This document shows positions 38,601 through 50,600 of a stretch of DNA of 64,000 nucleotides, piece after piece (the first letter of the stretch is position 1; each line of letters opens with the position of its first letter). Where the stretch lies: positions 9,953,381-10,017,380 of the forward strand of contig CP036432.1 in NCBI GenBank assembly GCA_007753675.1, written 5' to 3'. The notes beneath the pieces are model-generated. The model saw only the letters and a list, made by a program, of their open reading frames with translations, was not told the DNA's origin and ran no database searches. Both the position numbers and the translations under genes were made by a program. Origin of the DNA: Stieleria magnilauensis (GTDB taxonomy: Bacteria > Planctomycetota > Planctomycetia > Pirellulales > Pirellulaceae).

Positions 38601-41600
38601 GGTCGAAGCGTAATTGGCGCCCAAACCATCGGGATACAGATCCGACCGCCACAATTCCATGTTGTCGGTCGTCGAGCCGGCAACGACAAACAAGAATCCG
38701 CCGATCATCACGGGAGACGACACATCGAAGATCGCGTAGGGTGCCCCGGTCAACGCCCTAGGCAACGAGAACTCCTGGACCTGCGTTCCATCGAACGCCA
38801 GCTGAACCAGCCGATGAGAATCATTGTTGACCAAGACCAGATTCTGCCCATCAAACGTCAACGACGTCTCCGTCGTGACCGGTTGATTGACGGTGAATTC
38901 GCCCAACACGTTGCCGCTGGCCGGATCGAATTCACTCAGCACCAGTTGTGTGGGGCTTGGCAATTGGGAATGTAAATTCGATATGCCGAACAATCGATCT
39001 CGCGATGGATACGAATCGCTGGGGCGATAATGCTCCGGCGAAAGCGCGCGAACGGTGAACGTTCCCGGTTGCGTCCCAGCGAGCACGTACTCGCCGCCCG
39101 ATCCTGAAGTCGTCTGCGGCTCTCCGGGATCGGGAAAACCGTTGTTGTTGAAATCGGCAAACACCGTGACGCCGCTCAACGGGGGTTCGCCCGCGTCGCG
39201 CACTCCATTGTCATTGAAGTCATCGAACTGCGTGCCGGTGATCTGGTAACCGAGATAGCGTGCGCCGAAATCCAGATCCGTGATCAGCTGATTCAATGCC
39301 ACCGCGACTTCATGTGCCGGGCTCGTCGCTTCGTGCAAAGGCGGCAAATCCGCGCGCACGACGTGGTTTCCTGGAACGACATGCAGAAATTCGTAACGTC
39401 CGTCCGCGGCGGTGAACCGAGACGGTTCATCCACATCACGGCTGCCGTTGTCGTTGAGGTCCAGATAGACCGTCGCTCCAGACACCCCGGCTTCTCCGGC
39501 GTCCCGGATACCGTCGCGATCGACGTCGTCAAAGACGATGCCGGAAAGCGTGGTGTCATTGGTTGCCAGTGCGAAGCTGACGTCCGCGGCATCGGTGCTG
39601 GCGGTGAAGGAGACGGACACGGGGTTCGGGCTGGTGCTCAGGTATCCCACGGGCTCCGACGCGTAGACCACATGCGTTCCCAGGTTGAGCGTTGTGAACT
39701 CAAACATTCCGGCTTCATCGATCGACGTCGTTGCGGGATCGTCGGCCAAGGTTTGCATCGTCGGTTCGCCCGTATCCCACTGACCGTTTTGGTTCTCATC
39801 CAGGAACACCGTCCAGTCGGCCAACCCCGATTCACCGGCCGAACGAATGCCGTCTCCATCAGTGTCGCCGAAAACCGCCCCGCTGATTCGAGTCAGGTTC
39901 TCCGTGGTTCCGAAATTGGCGATCTCCACCGATGCCCCACCGGCGATCGTGCGGTCGAGGAATGTGGGCGAGGTCGAAAAGAACTCCGGACGGCCGACCA
40001 GCTGCACCCGGTGCGATTGAAACTCGAGCGGCGAAAACGAATACCGTCCGGTCTCGTCTTCGGCGGTTAGTGGATCATCGGCCGACGTCACGGTCGTGCG
40101 TTCGCCCGCATCGAGTTGGTCGTTGCCGTTGTCATCGATGTACAGCGTCCATCCGGCCAAACCAGGCTCGCCCGCGTCCAACACCCCGTCTCGGTTCAAA
40201 TCGTCGTAAACCAGCCCGTTGATGGCCGCCAAGTTTGGAATGACTCCCAAATCGGCAACCGCCTCGGTCGTCGATAATTCCAGCGTGACCGCGGTGAAAT
40301 TATTGATGTCGTCGATCCAACGCAAGTCGGGTCGGACACGCAAGATATATTGCCCCAGTTCCAGGCTGCCGAAGCGATAGAACCCCGCCTCGTCGACGCC
40401 CAGGGTCTGCGGGTCATCGTTGGCGGCGGTGCCGACCGGTTCGTTGGCATCACGTTGCCCGTCGTTATCTAAATCCAAATAGACTCCCGCGGCGGGCACA
40501 CCCGTTTCACCCGGATCGCGGACGCCGTCCCCATCGGTATCGAAAAAGATGTGTCCCGACAGACTGCGTCGGGGGAATCGCTCGACCAAGACGACGTCGC
40601 CATCGACAAAACTGCCGTTCCCAGCGCCGGTGCCTCCGAGCAGATGACCGGCCGAGTCGACAATCGTGTCGTCGTCGATCAATTCCAACTCAATCGTGCC
40701 GTCTCCGACGCCCGAGTCCAACACCACCTCGTAGATCGCGTTCCCGGATTGCGGGGTCACCGAAAGAATCGAAGTGCCGCTAACTCCCGACAAAGCCACC
40801 GCGAAATCAGCCGCGTCGACGCCGCTAACTGGCTCGCTGAACGTCACCTGAAAAACAAGATCCGCGAGATCAAGCAGAGGGGCGTTGACCGCAACGATGG
40901 AGAGCACGGTCGGTGGCTGGAAATCCACAAACAGCGGCAACGAACGTGCCACGTTTGTTCCAGTGCCGACGCCTCCGAGTGGGGCGTTCAATAAATCTCG
41001 AATCGAATCATCATCGTTCAGCTGCAACGCGATGTCACCTTGGCCGCTGGCCGCCGCAAAGTCGACCGTCACATCGTAACTCGACGGCCCACCACTGACG
41101 GAACTGATCGTCATCCCCGCAACCTCTACCGATCCGACAACAAAATCGGAGGTGTCGACGCCGACGACGTCTTGGTCAAAGACGATTTGGTAAGTCATTT
41201 TGTCGTTGGCATCCGGCTCGGTTTGCGACGTGGTGATCGAAAGCACTTCGGGAACTTGATTGGAAAGGGCAAAGTCGGCCTGTGCAGGGCCGTCTTTGAC
41301 CATCAAGTCAACTGCAACACCGCTGCCGAGGCTCGGCACGGATTGCACCCACCCTGCGCCGCCCAGCCAACGAACCAGATAAGAACTCTGGACGAGATCC
41401 TCGAAACGATACCGTCCCGTTTCGTCAATCGTCGTCGTTGCCGGATCATCGGCCGTCGTCACCGCCGTCGGTTCCCCAGAATCCAAGTCGCCATCGCCGT
41501 TCAGATCGATGTACAGAGTCTGACCGCTCAGACCGGCGTCCGTCGACTCGATTGTTCCCGATCGATCGTGATCGAAGTAGACTGCACCGGTGATTGCCCC

Positions 41601-44600
41601 GGTTTCAATGCTATACGTCGGTCCCGACAAGACGGCATTGCCCGCGCCACCGACCGGATTGCCCAACGCATCCAGAACAGAATCATCGTCGACGAAATCG
41701 ATTCCGATCGTCCCGACGTCTCCGTTGTGTGAAATCGAGACGACGTAAGACGCATCCGTGCCTGTCAGATTCGAAATCTGGCCGCCAGTAACGCCGACTG
41801 CGTTGATTAAAAAATCAGTCGTCTGGAGTCCAACGACGGGTTCATCAAAGGTGACGGCGAACCGCAACGAAGTGTCACCCGTGGGGTCGGGATCCAGCTT
41901 CGTGATCGAGACCAGGGTCGGGGCCTGGTTGTCTACAATGACGGGCATCGATTCTGCGCCGCCGTTGCTGCCCGTCCTTCCCAGTGGCAAGCCTTCCGCA
42001 TCAATGATCGAATCATCATCGATCAGTCGCAGGACAAGCGTGCCTTGTCCGGTCCCGAGTGAGAGTGAGACCGTGTACGTGTCGTCGGCGCCGGTGATTG
42101 AAGCGAGGGTCGCGGACGCAGTGCCGGTGACATCAATCGCAAAGTCCGTCGCGTCGAGCCCAGTAACGGGTTCGGTCAATGTCACGGTGAAGTCGATGGC
42201 GGCAAGTCGAGTCGACGTGACCGCCGGATCGATCGAAACGATACTCGGTGGCTGATTTGAAAACGCGAGATCTATATTTTCCAAAGTTGAAAGGACACTG
42301 GTCGTGACACGGTGTACGCCGACCGGTGGCAACGGGAGGGACGTGTCGACCGAAAAAAGATCCTCAAGTCCATTCGTGTCACCCGTGACCAGGTTGCTCG
42401 CCACCGACGCAAAGACGACTCGCGAACCGTCGGCAGAGACCGATGGCGCGTACGAATCACCCTGGCCGGGGATCGCCGAGGAATCCGCCGACACCAGTTC
42501 GACATACTGGCCGCTGCGGTGGAAATTAAACACGTCTTCAAAACTGCCGTCGACCCAAGGGACAAGCCCCGTCGCGTTGGACACGAACGCGACCAGTTCA
42601 CCGTTCTCGTCGATCGACGTGATGCCCGTCGCGCCTCCCGCCGCGGTACCGTCGGGGCGACGCGAGATGACAGTGTTTTCGCGGCTGATAAAGTCATAGA
42701 TGAACGCATCGCCCTGGCCGTTGGAATCACCAGCGACCAAATTACTTGCGTCGGAAACATAGGCCACGATCATTGCATCATTGCTGATCGACGGCCGGTA
42801 GGATGTCCCGTTGCCGCCGGAATCGTCGGGCGCCTTGGAGACGTACGTGGTGCTGCCGAAATTCTTGGGCGCCCGCACGACCACTTGTTCGCCGATGACG
42901 GAGGGCAGTCCCGTCAAATTGGGCGCCGACGTCAGAAACGCCACGCGTCCACCGTTGGTGGACACCGAAGGTGAGTGCGAGGGGCCATCGGATTGACGTC
43001 TGTTTGATGTTAAAGACGCCAGGGTCAACTGGTTTTCAACACGATCAAACAAAAAGATATCTTCGAATCCGTTGACATCACCCGAATGCAGATTCTGCGC
43101 GTGGGAGCTGAACGCGACGTAGCGTCCCAAGGAATCGATATCCGAAACCATGCCGACCGGGCCATCCCCCTGATCGCCGTTCCATGCCACCGAGATCCGC
43201 TCGGTTTTTCCCTGAACCAAGTCCCTCAAGAAAATGTCGGCGAATCCGTTCGTATCATTCTCAACCAGATTGGTTGCGGTCGAATAGAAGACGACAAATT
43301 GACCATCGTCGGACACGACCGCGTGCGAGGAATCACCGTCGGCCGCCAAGCCGTTGTGTGCGACCGAGACGAGTTGGATTTGTCCGGATTGCAGATTCCG
43401 GACAAACACATCACGCCCGGGCCCGTCACCGGCGACAAGATTGTCGGCAAGCGAATCGAAGGCGACTCGCGTGCCCGTCCGATCGGTTGATGGATTGCTG
43501 GCCGCCACGTCGATTTGGCGTCCGGTTGAATCCAGACTGGCGCGAACAATCGGTCGACCGCCAAGCGCGGGTGCGGTCAAGACATCATCCACGGGGACGA
43601 CTAACGTGACGTCATACAAGCCGGAGAAAAGTGGCCCCAGCGTGTAAGTGCCGTCGACCTCGGTCAGCGTCGACGACTCGCCCGTATCCAACACGCCATT
43701 ATGGTTTGCGTCGACGAACACGGTTTGACCGACCGCGACCGATTCAGCGCCATCGAGAATGCCATTCCCGTTGGCATCGTCGAACACCTTTCCCGTGATG
43801 TATCCGGTCGGATCTCGCTCGATGATGTAACGGGTCTGCAGGACAGACGCATCACCAAAGCCACCGGCAGAGAGCGGATTGCCGGCCAGGTCCTGGATAT
43901 CGACACCGGGAGCTAATTGAAGTTCAATCGTTCCGCTCCCCAGACCGGTGGCCACATTGATGGTGTATTGGTTGCCCGATCGGGTAATGTCCTGAATCGT
44001 CGCGTCCGGCAGGCCGGTCGCGATCAGTTGAAAATCGGCGGCATCGACCGTATCGAAGACATTTTCATCAAACGCGATTCGATAGCGAACCAGAGAACCA
44101 GTCGTGTTTTCGTCGTTCAGGCGAGCGACCGAGTCGATTTGCGGCGGCTTTTGATCCAGAACCAGCGGAATGCTCCTGACCGAATCGGTTCCCAACGTTG
44201 TGGGGCCGCTCAGTGAATTGCCGTTGTTGTCGATGATCGTTTCGTCGTCGACCACACGCAATGTCAGCGTCCGGTCGGCGTCGGGAAAATCGGGCGTGCC
44301 GGTGACGATCGTCACGAAGTATTCCGCTCCTGATCCGCTGACCGATTGCACCGACGATCCGGTGATTTGATCTGCTTCGAGAATAAAATCTGTGACGTCG
44401 ACTCCCGTGACGGGTTCCGAGAATGTGACCGTCATCTGCGCGGTCGCGTTCCCCTCACGCGGCCGAGTCGTCGGCGCGATGATGACGACATTCGGTTCCA
44501 GATCAACCAAACCGAAATCTGCACCGTCATAATCACCGCCGGCCGCACCAAGCACGATGTGTGGCTCGGCAACACGCAGACCCTCGGTTTTGCGGTAATA

Positions 44601-47600
44601 GCTGATAAAGCGATCTGAAGTGGCATACAAGAACGGATTCGCATCGGTCAGCGCCATGTCCTCGCCCCAGGGCGCGCCGCTGTTTTGTCCGAATGTTTCC
44701 AACAACGTCAATCGTCCCGTCGCCTGGTCCACATCCAGGATCGCCAACCGCATGTTGTAGGTGCCAACCACATACAGCAGGTTCCCGTCCGATGAAAGCG
44801 CGATGGCCTCGGGACCTTTGATCGCGGTCGCCAACCCCGGGGCCCCACCGACCACTTGAATCCGCTGCAACAGGCCGTCCGACGCTCCCCGCGAGTAGAC
44901 GGTCAACGCGTCGTCATCCTGAGCGCCGGCGTACAGAAATTGTCCGTCGCTCGAAATCGCCAGGGAGTGAACGCCATCCAGCGAGTCGTCTCCCGTCAAG
45001 CTTTCACTCAAAACTTGAAGACGTGTCAATTCGCCCGTCACGGCGGAGATCGAGAACACTTCGATTAAATCGGGCTGGATGGAACCGAACGAGGGTACCG
45101 CATCCACCGCGGTGTATAAAAATCCGCTGCTCGGATCGATGGCCAGGTCCCTGCGGTCGCGAACAAACCCCTCGAAAAACTGGTTCGCATAAGTCAACTC
45201 GCCGGTGACCGCATCTCGCGTGAAGGTCTTGATCGCGGAGGATCCGGTGTAGACAAATCGACCATCGGGGCTGACTTCGACCAAGTAGCCGCCACCGGTG
45301 ATCGTTTGACGATGCGAGATCACGCCGGTCTCTGCGTCGCGATCAAACACGCCCAAGTTGTCACCGTCATAGCCGGTCACATAAAGATGTTTTTGATCAG
45401 GAGACAACGTGATCTCGCGAAATCCCTTGTTTGTGTCGTTTCCGTGATCGATCGTCATGATGCGTTCGATCCCGGTCCCATCGTCAGCGATACGATAGAC
45501 AAGGATGTCATCGGTGCCCTCGTCGGCGACGTACAGAAACTTCCCGTCGTCGCTGGCAACGATGCTCTTGTCGTCGTTACTGAGCGGCTGGCCCAAAGAC
45601 GATTGGCCGGCAGGAAAGACGCGACCGCTCGACGGATGGCTCTGCTGGACGTTGGGATCGGCCGAGACAAGACGCACCGTGCGAAAACCGGCCGCCAGAC
45701 CATCGAACGTGTACTGTCCGGTCTCATCAATCGTCGTCGTGGCGGGGTCATCGCTCGCAGAGACTTGACTGGGTTCGGTCCCCGCGTCGAACTGCCCGTT
45801 GTCGTCCAAGTCGACGTACACGGTGACGTTTGCAATCCCGGGTTCACCCACGTCACGAATCGAGTCGCGATTGACATCATCCCAAATCACACCCGATATC
45901 GAGACGTCGCGATCGACCACGATCAACGCACTGTCGAAATCACCGTTTCCGATCCCCGGTCCACCGACGGGTTTCCCGACAGCATCAACGACCGCGTCGT
46001 CGTCGTTAAAACGAAGCCCGACTTCGGAGTTGAGTGAACTTCCGACATAGACTTCAATGTAGTAGCGTCCCGGAATGGTCGAAGACGCTTGAAAACTCGT
46101 GATGCTCGCATCCGCGCTGGTCCCGACGATTGAAAATTGCGACTCGAGCACGCCCGTGACCGGTTCGTTGAAATCGATCGTAAAATCGATTCGGTTTTCC
46201 GCAGTCGGACTCGACTGTCCGGCCGTGATCGACACCACCGAGGGGTCCAGCAGATCAACCTCAAGCGGAGCCATCGAAAACTGGCCATTGCCTGCCCCGG
46301 GCCCTCCCAGAGGAACACTTTGAACGTCGACGATCGAGTCGTTATCCAGGATCGTTAGTTCCAACGTGCCCTGGTCTTCACCCACCGTGATCGTGACCAC
46401 GTAATCAGCGCCGCTTCCCGACAGATCGACAACGTTGGCCGACACAACATTGCCCCCGAGCGAGATGTCGGACAGATCGAACCCGGTGACGGGCTCGCTG
46501 AACGTCACATCGATCGTGATCGGGGATTGATTTGCCGGAGTCGTGCCCGAGTATTGAACCGAATCGACAGCCGGGATCAGATTGACCGCCGCGAACGGAG
46601 CGAGCACGGACGTTTCGCCGAGCACGACTTCGACGGCCACGTTCGTTGCGACCCAGGGTCCGGCATCACGGTCAAACGCAACCACCGCATCATCATAGGC
46701 ACCGACGACATACAGATACTCATCGTCATTGGAAAACTCGGCATCCCAAGCGCCGTTGAGTCCGTCGACGCCGCCGAACCCGTCACGCACCACTTGTCGA
46801 GTCGTCAATTTTCCCGTTGCGGAGTCTCGATTGTAGATCACAATCGCGTCATAAATTTCATACATCGCGACGACATGGTGGCCGTCCCTACTGACCAAGA
46901 CCGAGATCGGACGCGTCGTTGCAGTGCTGCTCGGGTCGGGTACAAATTCATTAAACGAAAGCTCACCGGTCACGAGATCGCGATCGAGCACCGCAAGCCC
47001 TTCGTTGAAGTATCCAGCGACGTACAGATTTTTCCCGTCAGGGCTCATCGAGATCCCAGATGCCCCCGACAATCCGTTGACGCCGGAATCGGTCTGGCGG
47101 ACCGTTTGCTTCAGCGTCAGCAATCCGGTTGTTGAATCACGGTCATAAACGGTGACGCCCGATTGCACCTGGCCCGAAACATAAACGTGTCGTTGGTCGG
47201 GGCTGATTTCGACCGCGAAAGCGCCCGCGGTGTTGGCCGTCAATTTCTGAGCAAACGTCAGCAAGCCGGTCGAGGCATCGCGGGTGAACACGGCGACCGA
47301 CGAATCATCGATCGCCGCGACATAGACGTGCCGGCCGTCTTTGCTGATCTGCACGCTCACTGCGTTGTTCAACCCATCAGCACCGCTGAATCCATCACGA
47401 AGCCTGCCGAGATAAGCGATCGTCCCGTCGCTGGGATCGCGATCGAACATCACCAACGAGTCGCCGATTGACGATGCCACGTACAGGCTTTCACCGTCTT
47501 CGCTGATCGCGATCGACTGTGCACCCAACAGTCCCGTGACGCCACCGATGTTTTCGACGACCTGCTGAACGACAGTCAATTGTCCGGTCGCGGCGTTCCG

Positions 47601-50600
47601 CGCGAAGACCGTGACTGAATCGTCGTTATAGGAGGCGACGTACAGATAGTTGCCGTCTGGACTGGTCGTCACGCCGGCGGCTTCATCTAAGTAGTTGGCT
47701 CCCGATGTCCCATCCTTGATCGACTGGACGAGGGTGACGACGCCCGATCCTGCCGAACGCGTTGCCGGATTGGTCAACGCGAATCCGGCCGGTGGAATCA
47801 CCATAACCGAGTGGCTACCGGGACCGACGCCGCTGATTCGATACGCCCCCGATTCATCCACCGTCGTGGTCACTGGATCATCAACCGCGGTCATCGCAAC
47901 GGGTTCGCCGGAATCGAACTGGCCATTGGTATTGATGTCGACGAAAACGGTCGCTCCGGCGAGCCCTGGCTCACCCAGGTCCCCGAAACCGTCTTCGTCG
48001 GTGTCGACGACCAAGCGGCCACTGATCGATCCTGAATTCACAATCGAAATCGGATCGGAGAGCAATCCTCCGTTGTCGAACCCCGTTCCTCCGAGCGGAT
48101 AGGCTGCGGCATTGAGGATGGAATCATCATCGATCAGACGCAAACGCAGCGTTCCGTCGCCGCTGCCCGTGTGGACCAAGACGTCGTACAGCATCGGACC
48201 TCCGGTCACACTCAGCACCGACGCCCCGCTGATGCCCGTCGACTCGATCACGAAATCGCTCGGCTGCACGCCGGTCACTGGTTCGTCAAACGTCGCAGTG
48301 AAGGATACCGTCGGATCCGAGACGGGGCCGACCACTGCGGAACGGAGGCTGGTCGCCGAGGGATACAGGATTCGAATCCCAAAGTCGGCAGCCATCGTGT
48401 CGCGCCGTGCCGTCGTGATGACATGCGGTTCCGAAGTGACATCGCCGCCCAGACGGGTGAACCGTGTAAGACTATGGTCGCTTGCCGCTGCGGCGAATAA
48501 CTCACGACCGTCGGGCGATAGTTTGACAAATTCCACACCATTGAGGGCATCGTGTGGAGCAACATCATTCACGACTTGAAGGGAAGTCAGCTCACCGGTC
48601 TGTGTATCACGGGAAAGCGTCACGACCGCGTCCAGCGTTTTGTCCGCGACGTAGACAAACCGACCGTCCGCACTGATCTCCAAATCGTGTGGCGCGTTCA
48701 GGCCGAAAGCTCCACCAGCCTGTTGCACCCACTGCCCGGCGATCAGCCGGAAGACCCTGATTTTATCTGATCCGCTGGAAGTCGTTGCGGAGTACGCGAA
48801 TTGCCCATCGGGAGAAAAGGCTATATCGGAGGATGAAGAGAGTCCGCTGAAAAACTGCGACTCGACCAGACGGCCACTTCCGGGCGTGATGTTGTAGACC
48901 GTCAACCTTGACGAAAAAAACGCACTGACAAACAACTGAGAACCATCCGGCGACACCTGAACTTTGTTGGGATTGTCCAGGCCGTCGACGCCATCGATTT
49001 CGTGACGCAACTCTTGAATCGGTTGCAACAGTCTCGTTGCGACATCAATCCGATAGGCTGACAGGGTGTCGCTGTAGATTCCTGCGGTATAGAGGAACTC
49101 GCCGTCGGGGCTGACCGCCGCGGAACTGATTCGTTCAAACGAATTGCCTTCACCGACCGTCCCCTGAACCGTGTCCACGACACTCAGTTCGCCGGTCGCC
49201 CTGTCACGACCGACGACAAAGATCGTATTGTCCGCGATCAAGTACCCCGAACCCTCGTCAGGCCCGAAAATCAAGTGCCTGGGTGCGCCCAGCTCGGAAA
49301 AGCCGGGACTGGTGTCGGACCAAGATCTGTCGAACACAAACGGATCACTGACCGACGCGCGATTGAAAAGGGAGACCTTGTTGCCGTTGGGCGATAACGC
49401 GTACAGTTGCTTTCCGTCCCGGGTCAGCGTGATTCCGTACGTCAAAAACAGCGTGTCCGAGCTGTTCACGCCACCGAAGACCGAATCCGTAAAGCTCAAT
49501 AAGCCGTCATCCTGCGCATGGGAGACCGGAGCGGTCTGACGATACTGAGTCGCATCAACCCTTAACTCATACGTCGTCACAGCCGCCAAGCCGGTCAGCG
49601 TATACATTCCCGTTTCATCGATCTCGGTCGTCGCAGGATCATCGTCTTGCGTGACCACGGAGGGTTCGCCGGCGTCTCGTGATCCGTTTGCATTGCGATC
49701 GGCGTAGACCGTGATTCCAAATTGCCCGGATTCATTGAGATCCGAAAGCCCGTCCGCATTTGCGTCGACCCAAACGCGCCCACTGATGGTTGCGTCATCG
49801 ATCATGACGACGGGGGATTGAACGGATCCGTCACCGGCCCCGCTACCCGCCGTGCCGACATCGCCGAGCGGATTGGCCGCCACATCCACAATTGTGTCAT
49901 CGTCGACCAACGCGAGCGCAATGCTACCGGCCGTACCGGTGACGCTGACGTCGACGCGATAAACACTGGCGTCGTTGGTTGCGACGACGGCGTCCACGTT
50001 GCCAACGGCCCCCGCGCCGTCGACAGATTGAAAATCAGTCACATCCACGCCGCTGACCGGCTCGTCAAACGTCACGAAGAAAGAAAGCTGACGAGCCAAT
50101 GGAGCAACGCCCGGCGCAGCGGCAATGGCGGCGACCTGGGGAGGGAGCGAATCCACGTGCAAGGCTGCGGTGCGACGGACCACCGCGCCGGTTCCGATAC
50201 CGCCCAAGGGAATCGCATTTGCATCAACGATGGTATCGTCGTCGATCAATTGCAATTGCAGATTCCCCGCATAGCCTGGTGTCGTCACGGTGATCGTGTA
50301 ATCGGTCGGCCCGCCGCTGACCGATGTGATCGCGGAGTCGGCCAGGCCGCTGTTAAACAGTTGAAAATCGCCTACGTCCACGCCGGAAACGGCTTCGTCA
50401 AAGACAAGCGTGAAATCGACTTGATCTGCGGGCTCGGGACTGACCGACGTGGTTGAAAACCCAGTGACTTGTGGTGACGCGTCGCTGACCGCAAAATGAA
50501 TGTTTGTGACCGATTGACCATCCACCGTGGTGACCAGCGATGCGATTGCAGATCGCCCGGTGGGATTGGTCCAGAAGGTCTGAAGACGATTGCTCGCCTG